The translations under genes were made by a program, and so were the position numbers. Below the pieces are notes generated by a model, which was not told where the DNA came from, did no database searches, and saw only the letters and a list, made by a program, of their open reading frames with translations. From Anastrepha obliqua (taxonomy: Eukaryota > Arthropoda > Insecta > Diptera > Tephritidae): DNA of 64,000 nt. Positions 10,491 through 22,245 of the stretch are shown here, in pieces; position 1 is the stretch's first letter, and each line of letters opens with the position of its first letter. The DNA is taken from positions 73,509,601 through 73,573,600 of the forward strand of contig NC_072894.1 of NCBI RefSeq assembly GCF_027943255.1, given 5' to 3'.

Positions 10491-10947
10491 CTACTTAAGT
10501 TGTTCATCCAATTTGGCCCGATTGGAAACAATAATATTGATTTTCCAAAATTCGTTGCAGAAAGGATGTTGAATCTAAAAAATATAATCCAAGTAAATCC
10601 ATAATGGTTGTTGTTGTTGTTGTAGCAGCATACACATTCCCCATACTTACATACGAGGAATGCTGCTGGAGTGGCAATCCTTGGCCGGATATAAATCCGG
10701 GTCGTTTCGGTAAAAAATCCATAATGGTCGGTAACTTTACTTATATATGTATATGCAAAAAGTGGTACGTAAACAAGTGCAACACCAAAATACACGTTTC
10801 GATATAATAATGTGCATAAGACCAATACCTGAGGGAGAGTTGCAGCACAGTTTCGCCAATTTTGAAGTAGCTGGGCCACTGCTTCAGCGACCGCTGCCTG
10901 GTAGAAGGTCTGGATTGCTGCAAACGTTTTCGTAATTACAAGTGCGG
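10491..10947 (-). CDS. Unrecognised small gene, last two coding exons
   Basis: Proposed exons are 10829-10947 (acceptor TTATAG, donor CAG|GTATTG) and 10491-10574 (acceptor TTTTTTAG). They join in phase to a 67-residue C-terminus containing T-F-A-A-I-Q-T-F-Y-Q-A-A-V-A-E-A-V-A-Q-L-L and ending A-K-L-D-E-Q-L-K. The first exon reads as amphipathic helix. An AATAAA follows the stop. A further coding-like exon starting at the ATG 11101-11103 (M-E-N-V-F-Y-S-S-T-E-L-M-A-G-I-S) may be the 5' end, but I cannot join it in phase with a good donor. A 106-bp retroposed element sits in the last intron. I do not recognise the family. Confidence 0.4.
10595..10728 (+). mobile_element. 106-bp structured retroposed element with 14-bp TSD (family R)
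   Basis: The insert 10609-10714 is flanked by identical 14-mers AAATCCATAATGGT (10595-10608 and 10715-10728). It begins with TGTTG repeats and TAGCAGCAT, and contains two self-complementary segments: GCAGCAT..ATTCC with GGAATGCTGC, and CCGGATATAAATCCGG. It ends in a short A run. A long TSD and A-rich end point to LINE-driven insertion. Related copies are at 18537-18690 and 43797-43930. Confidence 0.75.
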
Positions 10948-11699
10948 CTATAATTTATGAAAAAATCAGTATTAAAGATACTAATTAATAAAAAATCAGT
11001 AAAACAAAGATAAGCCCCTGTTTTTCTGTGGTACAGTGGGTACTTTTTGGGCCTCAGATATTCCAGCCATCAGCTCGGTACTGCTATAAAATACATTCTC
11101 CATTGTCTTCGAAAAAAAAACAAATATTTTTAAATTAGTGTGATTTCTTAATATATACAAAATATATGCTTAAAAATGCTTTAATGGGAAAAGTCATGAA
11201 TGTGTGCGTCTGAGTTCCATAATATAAAAATTCTCGGTTCCGAATGGACTGCACTTCAACCTTTCCTTTTTCTCTTTTTTTTTATATAATAAATCCAAAT
11301 GCAACTCTTCACTACTCAAAGCATTCCCAAAACGTTTATTAATATGGTACTTGCCGTTTTATTGTTTAAATTGCGTTTTGTAACTTTTCTTTTTTATTAC
11401 ATATTTTACTTCTGACCGAGGACCTTTTAATTTTTGACAAATAATCGGGACGTACACTTGGTTTTTACACTTTTTAAAAGGAAAAACCACTACTATGTCA
11501 ACCAACATTAGAAGCCATCTCGCTTTTACATTCATAAGCAATTAGCAATCTTCTTGCATTTGTATGCGTAAATTCGCTACTTTTGGCTTATGAGTTTGTG
11601 AGTCCTTTAGTACGGTCTTGCTGGGATGTCTCTATCCCCTGGCCGTACTAGGCCTAGATGTTTACTCCTTCTTGCTATGACATCGCATTCGAGAAGAAA
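10948..11699. other. Possible 5' exon, otherwise AT-rich intergenic
   Basis: Holds the possible MENVF exon (about 11000-11103, minus) noted for the 10.5-kb gene. I see nothing else. Confidence 0.3.
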
Positions 11700-12182
11700 A
11701 TATTTTTAAGGGATTAGGGATAGTCAGAATATTCAAAAAATTGTTTTTTTTTTTTGCTTTTTTTTTAAGTATAATACCTTAAAAATATTGTGTGAAACTT
11801 TGAAGTGAATCCGACAAAACACTTTTAGAGTTCTTCAACTGTCAACAAAGGGCGCTCCGGAGCTTTCGAGAGCAAGTAGCTAGCAGCAGCAAAACTTTAA
11901 ATGCGTTTTTCGCAAAACTATGTTTTTTGAACTGGTGATCACTGTAACTTAAAAACCGCTTGGTAGATTTGAATAAAATTTATACTGCTTTTGAAAAACA
12001 TTAAAATCTTGTGGCTGATCGAAGGATTTTTTAAAACAATTAATTGTCGGTTTTTTTCTTGAAAATCTGAAAAATATTTTCTGAGGCCGCCATATTGTTA
12101 ATTTTGAAAAAAAACAGCTTCGATCAGGCACAAGATTATTAATAAAACTAATTTCTCTTGTCCGATTGACTTTAGATGAATC
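11700..12182 (+). repeat. Dispersed repeat A, copy 2
   Basis: Same family and orientation as 2645-3105, with small insertions and deletions. Both copies lose similarity right after TTTAGATGAAT. Confidence 0.7.
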
Positions 12183-13193
12183 TTCAAGGGCTTGTGAAGA
12201 TCACCGCAAGGGACTTCTGGAGAAACGGGCTCCACTCAAACAGTCGAATACATTTTAGGTAGAAAAGCGACAGGAGTATTGGACCATATCCGTAATCTGT
12301 GCAGATATGGTAGCTAAGCAGTATATATAAAGTATAGTTCCTGTGCTGTGACAGTGTTCGTCCTTAGCAACGTTATTACTACATAAAACTGACTATAGTG
12401 GAAACGAAAGGGTCTGTTCGCTTTATGTGTGCCATTTCCCCGTAGTGTGTGCTCAGCACTCAGAAAAGTATCGAATCGAAAAGTGCAGGCAATTGCTTTA
12501 GTTTCACCGCAATCTTGCGGTAATTGGTGGCAGCAGTTTCCTTTAGGTCGTCGTAAGCAAATTTAAATGCCCTTAGTGGTTTGGTTTCGCGCATATCCTA
12601 TACACCCGGCAATATTTATTATTCGTTGCATGTTGCAGTTGTTAAATAAAACATATGAACGAGTTTTTCGTAGTAATCTTTATTTGTTTGTTTCTTTAAG
12701 TTGACAAACATGAATGCATTACATAATATCTACTTAAATAATAGAACCTAAAACTTCAAATCAAGAAAATGTCGATAACTCTCAACAGAAAGGGATTTTA
12801 ATTAATTATATCAATCAATATTATATTGTTATGTATGTATTTATATGCATCTGCTCACAATCGACTTTCAAATCGTTGGAATCGCTCCTTGTTGCTTCAG
12901 TAAAAGTAGGTAATGTATGCATTGTATGTATGTTACAAATTTCTTAGCATGCGATGATAAATATATTTTATGGACAGCTTCTAGGCCGTATCATTTGGAT
13001 GGCGATTGATTTCAAATGTAGACCAATATATTAAAGGTTTTCGCCAATACTATTAATCACTCTCAGTATTAATAAATGTATGGGTGTTAAACTAAAGTAT
13101 TATCGAGTACATAAAAAATTAATCATGCAAACTAATGAAGTGTGGAGCTTCATACTTCCAGTGCTTGCTGCACATGTATGTGACCGTGATTTT
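12183..13193. other. Intergenic DNA and SRm160 3' UTR
   Basis: No gene seen at 12183-12660. Minus-strand AATAAA at about 12679-12684 could end the SRm160 transcript, which would give a 3' UTR of about 510 bases. Confidence 0.4.
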
Positions 13194-16100
13194 TCATTCA
13201 TTCTTTTTCATGGATTTTAAAGCCCTTTCACGCAATTGTTTCTCTAAATCTTCATTAACTCCTCCAAGTAACAAACCGGCTGATGTTGTTGATTTGCCTG
13301 TACGTTCACGAATTCTATCATCATCATTGTCGCTACTCGAGGAGCTGTCAGCCTTTTTATTCTTCTTCTTATGTTTTTTGTGTTTCTTACTCTTCTTTCC
13401 ATGTTTTTTATGCTTCTTATGCTTTTTCTTTTTTGACGAAGCCTCAGCTTCAGAATCCGAAGAACTATCTTCTTCCGAATTTTTCTTTGATGATTTTTTT
13501 GCCTTTTTGCGTTTCTTTTTTAGAACATGCTCATCATCATCAGAGTCAGAAGAAGCTGCGCGCTTGGACTTTTTCAAGCCCGAAACTGACACTGTGCGTT
13601 TTCGTGAAGCCAATTGTTTTGGTTTTGCCTCTACCATTTTGCTATCAGAATGTTCATTTTCGGAGTCATCGCTTGAATTGGATGACACAATATCTTTTGA
13701 ATGATTTTTCTCGGACAACTTTCTGTGCCCTTTTGAAGTACTTTGAACAGTAACTTCGGGCACGTCATTATGCTGTTTCCCTTTTCCACGGCTAATTTGC
13801 AGTTCTACTGCATTCCGGTCTTCTCTATTTTCTTCAACGGAAGAGTTTTTGTCTTTACGTCCAGCCTTGGCACTTGAAGACAACTCCACTAATGACTGGC
13901 CTTTACTTGATCCTTTAGTATTTGACTTTCTCTTAGACTTTTCATCCTCGCTATCATTGTCCGATTCGTCTTCACTTGATACTGACTTTCGTCGTTTGGA
14001 TTGAGAACGCAATTCTGAATTGTTCTTTTTAGATTCCTTTGCCTTTTCAATCACATTGCGATCTTCGTCATCTTCACTTTCATCGGTGTCGCCAGAGCTA
14101 TCTGACGAGGATGAGTAACTTTCCTTATGGCTTTTTTGTGGTTTCTTGTCTTCCGTTTTCTTTAGCGCATTTGACTGAAGCTTTTCACGCTCATGAGGTT
14201 TCAAAAATGGTGATGGCGTACGTGATAAGCTTGAACTATACCTGTCACGTAATTTTTCATTGCGTAATATAAGAGCAGACGTAGCAGTAATAGGAGCTTG
14301 TTTCTTTACTTGAGGTACTTCTACTTGAGCTGCTTCTGCTTTTGCTTTGCGATTTTCACCTCGTTCATCTTTGGATAAATCAATCGTTTTGACTGAAGGA
14401 CCTGCATACTCGACAGAAGAACGGCGACCTGAAATTAGAGTTAATTTATAAACACTTGAGAAATTGTGTAAATTGTTTAAACAGTTACCTGAGCTTTCAC
14501 GAGCTTTCGGAATTTTTTCAGAAGATTGGCTGGAGTCACGATCGCTTCTATCTCGCGAACGTCTAGCACTTCTTGGTCGGTCACCATTGTTTTTAATTGG
14601 ACTAGTTTGTTTGGTTGCGCTGGGTTGGCGAGCAGTTGGTTGTTGAGCAGGTTCGTCATCCAATTCCCAATTTGAACTTTCTGAGGACGTTCTTTCTTTT
14701 GGTTTTTGAACATTGCGATTATTTTGATCCCAGCGGCCGAAACTTTTACCGCCTGTGCGATCTCTAGAATTATCTCGTTTTGGGGAGGAAGGTCGACGAT
14801 CACGTGGACCTGGACTAAATCTCCGTTCCCTAGATCGTCTTTGGTACTGCACATTTTGTGGAGGAGAAAATCGTCGTTGTGGTGAAAATTTCCGAAATTG
14901 ATTTTGCATCGGAGACATACGGCGATCACGATCGCGTTCCCGAGAATATCTACGCTGGGGTGAGAAGCGACGATCAAAACGTCCTCCTCCTCCACCACCA
15001 CCACCACTACCACCACCAACACCACCACCTCCACCACGACCCCTGCTAGGACTTCGACGCCAAAAGTTCATCCGACCACGATTGTTTCCTCCTCGTCCTC
15101 CACGAAAGTGCATCATTGGCGAGCGACGCCGATTAAAACTGTAAATACATATTTTATATTCTTATCATATTGTTTTAAGATTTATTAACTAGGATTTTCA
15201 GCGGAAGGTGTCATTATATAGTCAGAAATATATATTTTGAGGGATGAGCACTTGTAGATATCAAGTTAGTTTGAATTTAATCTATAAGATTTAATAAACA
15301 AATTTGAATATCGGAAAATGCAATAAATACACTCCATAGCCAAACATAGTTTTTGACCGGACGTGCCGTGCCTAATGTTCACACTTATACTTTAATTGGT
15401 CGTCGATAGCGTCGATAGTTCAAAAAACACCAACCTTTAAAAAATATTCTATTATCTAAGTAACAAACTCACCGTCGTGGTGAACGCGACCGTCTGATAG
15501 GAGAACGTGATCGATTGCGGGATCTTGATCGATTACGGGATTTCGAACGACGACGAGACCGTGAACGTTGAATTCGTCCTCCTCCACCGTCGTTTCGTGG
15601 ACTACGATTATGTGGTGAGAAGCGTCGGCCAGGCATGTCACCCCGTCTACCTCTATTGTCTCCCACCATCCTGCGCCCAACATCCCGATCGCGTTCTCTC
15701 TCCATGGAGCTTGCAGAGGAATCGCGATTATGACGATAATGCCGCTTCTTCTGAACACTATTCTTATTGCGACGAATCTCAAAATCATCTTTACGTTCAG
15801 GCGACGGCGAAAGACTTGTGTTACGTGAACTCGAACGTCGTGTTGCCTTTTTCTTTGAATGTACAGATGCTCTTGATGATCGGGATGATGACCTTGAACG
15901 CGACCGTGAGGAAGCAGCACGTCTTGTGGACCTTTTACTAACTGATCTGTTAAAATTTTAAGGCATTATTAATAAAAATTAAATTTTATTTTGGATTTTG
16001 AAAATCTTTCAATATTTATTTACATACTATAGTTTATTCCGTGTATGATTCAGTAACAGTTGGATTGCTCCGAAGTGCAAAATATAAGCGATTTAATAAT

Positions 16101-19100
16101 TTAACAACAAAAAATATTGCACTCCATGAATAATTAATTTCTCTCCCATACTCTCAAGAATACTTACACTTTTTTTTAATAAAAACACATAACATTAACC
16201 AATGTTATATTTCTAATAATACCAAAACGTAGTTGAATCTATTTCAAGTTGCCACTTACGAGTGCCTCAATAATTCATAAAAAAACTTTACGTTTAGTTC
16301 CAAAATATACTTCACCACAGTACTATTTTTCACATACCCTGTCAATCACATCTTTCCTCGCAAATTGTTTTGTTATTTTTTAATATATTAAATTTCTTAG
16401 CTTGGAGGCTGTTTAATTATTTCTCCCAGCAAAATCTTGCAGACAAACGGAGTAATATTAAATTCTTGAATTCGAAGAAAATTTAGCTGAAGATGGTTTT
16501 CATGATATTTTTAGTGTTCAATTATCATTTATCACAGTACAATACGAAACTGGCAGTGGAATTTAAAAGTGTAATATTGAAAAATAAGAGAAATTCTACA
16601 ATTTTGTATTTTACCTTGAACGAGAACGGCCTTTAGAAATTTTGCGCGATGGTCTCTTATCGTCGATTGATAAACGAGAGTTCTCACTAGGATTTGCAGA
16701 CGGTGATCGTTTCCTTCCATCGCGATTCTTAGCATTAGTACCATCTTCATGACCATTTACTGGTGTGTGGGGGTTAGAGTTTCGTGAGTTTGAACGCTTC
16801 CGATAAGGTGGTGAAGGTGCGGTTTTTGAATTTCTTGTTGTCGCTGGTGATGTGTTTCGTTTCACGGGTGATTTCGATCTTGATCTTGACCTTGATCGCC
16901 TCTCTTTTGAACGACGACTTTTTGATTTCGGACTTTGACGTTTCTGAGGTGACGGTGAACGTGATAGCTGCCTTTTCTTGCTTTGTGGCCGCCTACCGCT
17001 ACGATCTCTGGATCGACTACGAGTACGACTGCGGTGACGACGACGATCTCCACCAGATGATCTTCTCCTTGGCGAACGAGATATTCGCCGTCTATCTCGC
17101 GGTGAATTGCGACGTCTTTGCGGTGATGAGTTGCGATCCCGCGAAGATTTCCGCGTTGCTGATCTCTCCCGGGAGCGTTTGCGTGGTGATCGATTTCGTA
17201 TTTTGGATGCCGCCGCTTCTGCAGCTGCCGATCTAGCACTAGCATTTGGTGACCTGGAACGATCCCGTAGAATAGCTGCAGCTGCTGCTGCTGCTGCAGC
17301 ATTCACACTGGCTGCATTACCCCCATCAAATTGCTTGCTTTGGGAAACGCTACCTAAATTAGTTTCTTCAGCCGAATTCGATCTAGATTTAGCTGATAAT
17401 TGTGACCTAACCTGCTCGATCGCGCTCAAGGTGCTTGGCGGTAGCTGCTGCTCACGTTGACTCAACTCATCACGTTGTCCATCATGGGATCTATCCCTAC
17501 CGCTGCGTCTATCGCGATCACGGTCACGTTCGTTATCTCTATCCCGATCTCTCTCTCTATCCCTATCCCTATCGCGTGAACGTGAACGATCATTTTGACG
17601 TTGCTGCTCTTCCCGCTTAAGTATTTCATCTTTCTTTTGCTGAATAAACTCGGCTGGAATACCACTTTCACTTTCTTGTGCCGATAGTAATAATGACCAT
17701 AATTCACCCATAAATTGTCGTGCATTTTTTCCATTTAAGAATCCCGTCATATTAATTTGCATTTTCTTTGGACATGGAAACTTTTCTTCCTCCAATTGGT
17801 TGTAAACGAATTCAACGACGACATCGTCTTCGATATGCAAAATATCCGTAATTTTTTTGCTGATCCATGGACGCAACACGTCAAGTTTAACCTTTGACAT
17901 GTCAACGCGTTTATTTAAGCAGTCTCCGAATTTCATTTGTTTCATTAGTTTCTTTTCCTTATCACTGAAACGCGTATCCTGCTGCTGCGTTGTGCCCTGT
18001 AAATATTTGGGATCACAAAATAAATTAAATTGTTTGATGCAAATAACGTTGTAATAACAAATGTCGACAAGGGCGAAACACTCTAACGAGAATATACCAG
18101 GTGCTATAATACATAAGTTTAAAAACGGTTTCATGAAAATAAATATGTTTTTGCGCCCCATTACATTTTTTATATGTATATCATTTGATAAATCTTATTT
18201 AATGTAGAAATCCCCTTAATATGCATAGATGCCAGCATCAACATGAAGTGTGATGCTTCTATGGGGTTGTTAAAGGTCGGTAACAAATTGAATATGATTG
18301 AAGTTTTTCGTGATATTTGATTATATGCCGTAAAAATTAGATGTTCTGTAGTTTTCTATACCCAGTAAAGTATGAAAATGGGTTTTCGTTGTTGTAGTCC
18401 TATCTCTGTCGGTGTCCTTTTAAGTACCGTCATCGAAATCATATAACAAAGGTCTAACTTGTTTTCTATGGCGATATTAAAACGACATCATTAATAAACC
18501 ATTTCAAGTAATGCAACTGTAGCCACTTCAATGTATCAAACAAAGCGACGGCGGGTTCCATCGTTCCCATCACAGCCGCTTCTACTTTACCGGAACCATC
18601 TGGAATAATATCCGGTCAAGTATTGTCACTTCAGTATCATTCCCCAAACATTTATGGGAATGTTTATGCTGTTAGCACAACAACAGCGGGTTTTACCTTC
18701 ACAATCAAGTCCCGGATATTGTAGCAGATTAAACTTCTACTTATCCAGATTCAACCAAGATATACTCAACATATGTGCTGCATGTGAAGGTATCCCGTAC
18801 GACACTAATAACTTGTTCACATACACCCTTAAACTTCAAATAAAAAAATCATTTCTCCCTGTTGAATTAATTGCTCTACCCGAAAAAGACAAAACACAAA
18901 CAATCAAAAGTGAATTTGGTTTTATATTAATAAAGCTCATAAAAGTTTCAGATTCTGTATTCGACTCCTACTATTAAACACCAAAAAGAAATATTAACGG
19001 TCGTTACCCCTCAATGGGCAAGAGAAGATACCGAATGTATTTCTCGATGAAAAAGCTTCAAATAAAACCATCCGTCGTTTGAAGGTTGCATAAAACTTTC

Positions 19101-19885
19101 TCTGTTCATCAATTTGAGAAAAAATTTACTTAAACCCATTTATTTTTTATAAAATATCCAAATTTGTGACTATTATTCATTGACATTAATCGTGAATTTA
19201 GAATTAATGTGTTGTGTTAATGACATAAAGATTCCCCATAAATATTTGAAGAATGCTGTGGGATAAAAAAATGAGCCGTTCTGGTAATGTAGAACAACAA
19301 ATATGTTCGACTAAGATCGTTAACTATCCTTGTTTTCGTAATAGTTTACAAAAGGTTACTTGAATTAAATTAAATTGAATTTGTATATTTAATAGCCCCT
19401 TCGATTTTTCAGATCAAACAACGTATTTGAAATATTATATCTTGTTAAAACGACTGTATTGAAAGTAATATTGATAATGAAACAAATATTAAATATTAGT
19501 TATGGAGTGCTGTTTTCATTCTTTAAGAGAATGCAAGAGCTGTGAGCAATATACCGACTGATAAGTAGTGTTGAACCTCAGAATGAAATATTTATATCGT
19601 TTACAACATGCCACGTGCCACAATAACTTGCCAAAGGCGTAATCTTCTCTGTTTTAACTTTTACATTGCCTCACCAATGAAAGTATAAGGCATAAGGTAT
19701 CTTTGACTTATTGAGTACGCTCTGTAAATTCGCAACCAAGTAGATGAACTATCATCGTGACAACTTTTATTTTTTGCATAAACTGTAAATTGAAAATAAT
19801 TCTTTAATAAATAAGTGATATAATATTAAGACGAATCCATTTTATCTACTTGAAAGTAAAGACGAAGACTTACCGTGAACATCAT
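13194..19885 (-). CDS. SRm160: SRm160 / SRRM1-type splicing coactivator, five coding exons
   Basis: Nuclear PWI-domain protein that bridges splicing factors and exon-bound SR proteins. Exons on the minus strand: 19874-19885 (M-M-F-T), 16615-17996, 15473-15946, 14489-15138 and 13194-14428. All boundaries are GT..AG and in phase, giving 3753 nt and 1250 residues. The PWI domain covers about residues 27-126, with R-P-W-I at 46-49 and N-M-T-G-F-L-N-G-K-N-A-R. Then come Arg/Ser and Arg/Asp repeats, an Ala run encoded near 17279, a Gly-rich tract near 15000-15040, acidic Ser blocks and a Lys/His-rich block. The end, D-L-E-K-Q-L-R-E-R-A-L-K-S-M, matches the SRRM1 C-terminus. The intron at 14429-14488 is only 60 nt and lacks an in-frame stop. 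The tiny first exon is chosen because ATG-ATG-TTC-ACG|GTAAGT splices in phase to G-T-T-Q-Q-Q-D. Confidence 0.95.
18537..18690 (-). repeat. Family R element, diverged copy
   Basis: Minus-strand relative of 10609-10714, in SRm160 intron 1. Its reverse complement shows a TAACAGCATAAACATTCCC-like start, the GACCGGATAT segment and a GGTTCCGGTAAAGTAGAA segment. It extends past the 10.6-kb copy, so the full family unit is nearer 150 bases. Confidence 0.6.
18995..19095 (+). repeat. Degenerate SINE body
   Basis: Matches the middle of the 26141-26473 SINE: a CGGTCGTTACCCCTCA..GGCAA block, then CCGAATGTATTTCT, ATGAAAAAGCT and AAACCATC..CGTTTGAAGG. Head and tail are missing. Confidence 0.55.
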
Positions 19886-20406
19886 TTTCCAGCAGTTTCT
19901 TTATCAGTAGTAGCAAGTATATCCAATTTTTTTTTCGACTTCCACAAATAAGCACCCTCACGTCATGACAGTGTTTAAAAACTTTTCTTTAATAGATTAA
20001 GTTCACTTATTGCAGTTATATACCTTGTTCTTAATTAGATTCTCAATTAGTTTAGTTTCAGCTTCACGGAAGTAGCGCCCGGCAACTGGGGCTTCAAATA
20101 CGCACACGGCGGCAGGCGTAGAATTTAGCGTTGCGAGCAAAAAGGCAGGAGGCGGGGTTAATTAAAACCCAATCGTTTTCCTTGCACTAAATTTAACCTC
20201 AAACGATACAAATTCTGCATAATAAACTATTTCAAGGTTTTTTATCTACATTAATGCTGATTTTTTACATATTTTTATTTCACTATATCTGCAATAATCT
20301 TTTTTCGCACATTAAAAATTTTCCAATGCGGCCTGCTTCACTGCAAAATGGAGACGACGCAACGAAAAATTCGACGAAATGAGAGTTGCCGTACTTTCCG
20401 AAGAAA
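19886..20406. other. SRm160 upstream region
   Basis: Presumed 5' UTR and promoter of SRm160 on the minus strand, with a GC-richer patch at about 20060-20160. No core promoter motif stands out. Confidence 0.4.
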
Positions 20407-20814
20407 GTGAATACAGAGAACGTTAAATATAGAGAAGTCTCAATGACTTAAATGGCAGCACTTTTCAGGGGTACTCGTTTTGCGCGCGTGGTACACAACA
20501 GCGACATTTTTCACAGAACGTTAACAGAAATATGCTCAACTGCAGAAATTTAACAGCTTTTGAGAATTAAGAGCTTGTTTTTTAGAAACTTTCCGTTTTG
20601 TGCCAAAGTTAGGTTACAGGTGCTTTTTGTCTCTTTATTTGCATGAAAATTCATTTTTGAATTTGAATTGATTTTGCGTAATTTGCGCCAAAATTTCCAT
20701 GTCAAACCAAAAGAGTCTAATGAACTTTAGTTTGAGAAAAACTTTTGATTGACGTCGCGCAATTTTCAAACGCTTTCGATTTTCCGAATTTTTTTAAACT
20801 TTTTCGATTTAAAA

Positions 20815-21043
20815 ATGAGCAGAACGTGTCGTGTGCGCGGGTGTTATTTAAAAAACAGTGAAGTGAAATTATTTTCTTTCCCACAGGACCCCATATTAGC
20901 ACACAAATGGAGGCAGAATTTGCATATTGCCAGGACGGAACATCTTCCACCCCACAACTCATTTGTGTGTGTAAAACACTTTGAGGCATGTATTGTGGGG
21001 GGACAATGTTTGAAAAAGGGTACCATCCCCACCCTTCGTTTAG
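20815..21043 (+). CDS. THAP zinc-finger domain exon
   Basis: The ATG at 20815 gives 76 codons to a good donor (TTTAG|GTAAGT, intron from 21044). The peptide starts M-S-R-T-C-R-V-R-G-C and shows the C2CH layout of THAP domains: C5 and C10, then C-V-K-H. A conserved Trp occurs in H-K-W-R-Q-N-L, and T-I-P-T-L-R-L matches the AVPTIF box. THAP domains bind DNA; in P transposase this domain reads the element ends. The frame is open upstream to 20749 but has no ATG there. No long downstream transposase exon was found. Two short acceptor-plus-stop modules at 22268 and 22381 would make a THAP-only protein of about 85-93 residues. Confidence 0.7.
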
Positions 21044-21055
21044 GTAAGTTTTTGC

Positions 21056-21143
21056 GCAATACATAAGTAGGTATGTGTGTTTTTATATTTCGCTAAAGCG
21101 AACCTACAATAATATCAAACACACATACCTACTGATGTATTGC
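21056..21143. repeat. Inverted repeat just after THAP exon donor
   Basis: Arms 21056-21082 and 21117-21143 are 27 bases each with one mismatch, with a 34-base loop. The left arm starts 12 bases past the 5' splice site. Confidence 0.85.
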
Positions 21144-21218
21144 ATTCATTTGATATAATATTAGGGTGGATAGGTTTTATTGCATACATTTGATATAATA
21201 TTAGGGTGGATAGGTTTT
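21139..21218 (+). repeat. 40-bp tandem duplication
   Basis: Two adjacent 40-base units (21139-21178, 21179-21218) differ at one position; a core is ATATTAGGGTGGATAGG. The first unit overlaps the preceding hairpin arm. Confidence 0.85.
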
Positions 21219-22245
21219 ATTGAGGGTGAGGTTTGCTAACTGGTAGCATTAGAGTTTTGAGGCAGGAAAGTGGAGGAAGTTAAGAAATTTAAATTATTTT
21301 TGAATGTGTATGTGCATATATTTCATAGAAAATAATTTTTTATTAATAACCATAATATTACAATGCCCGGCATCCGTTACTATGCCTTATTGAATAAAAT
21401 CAAAACAACCAATCAGAAAAATATCAAGCAAAATTATTTTTATTAATTTTCTATCTCAAACCGTTTTTGAACTTTGCATTTGAACAGCTTATGCGGATTG
21501 TGAAGTCTAGAGTGTGCTATAAATAGTGGGAAATAGGGAAAACTAAGAGTTTTTAGATTAAATTTAAGCAAATATTATTTATTTATTATTATTTATTATT
21601 ACTAAGTCAAAACATACAACCATAGGTTATTTTTACAATGATTGACCTTAAGAATAGTTTACATAAAAAGATAAACAGTAAAATCAAAATTAAAATTAAA
21701 ATTACAGATAGTAGTAAAGATAAAGTATTATTTATTCAAGAATGCAAAGTGGCTCTTGCGAAATGAGGTTAATAAAGTCAAAGAAAGAAAACTACAAAAT
21801 AAATTAAAAAAGCTGTAGGTTATAAGTAGGTTGTAAGCCAGGGCCCCCCGAAAAGAGATTCGCCGTTCACACAGGTAATTAATAATCTATTAGCTATCTT
21901 TTGCATATGATGATACCTATTCTTTTATTTCAGGGTTTTCCACTTTTCTATATTTCAGGTTTTTTTTTATTTATATATTTTACAGGTATTTTCCCGTTTC
22001 AGGTTTTTTCTATTTTTTAGTCTATTTTACAGTTTTCTTTTTTTCTTCTTATTTTTTCTTCTCTTTCAGCTAGCACCCGAGCCTAGATTTTTAAAGCACT
22101 ACAATTTTTTCTTAATCATGATGGATTGAGAGTAGTGTTTTAAAAATCAGGTAAATCGCAATGACTTAATCGATGTCAATATCGAAGTCGTGTGAGAAAT
22201 TGTTATAGTATGAGAACAATTTCGTAATTCGTGCTTTCAAAATTT

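Noticed and set aside
10409..10879. 156-codon minus open frame
   Set aside because: It reads through a retroposed element and both introns of the proposed small gene; only parts of it coincide with likely exons, and in a different arrangement.
13135..13753. 189- and 156-codon plus frames opposite SRm160
   Set aside because: Antisense shadows of the Lys/Ser-rich SRm160 exon; their Phe/Ser/Leu-rich composition is the mirror of the real coding strand.
16784..17302. 150-codon plus frame and 146-codon minus frame inside SRm160 exon 2
   Set aside because: Out-of-frame readings of Arg/Ser-repeat codons in the real exon 16615-17996.
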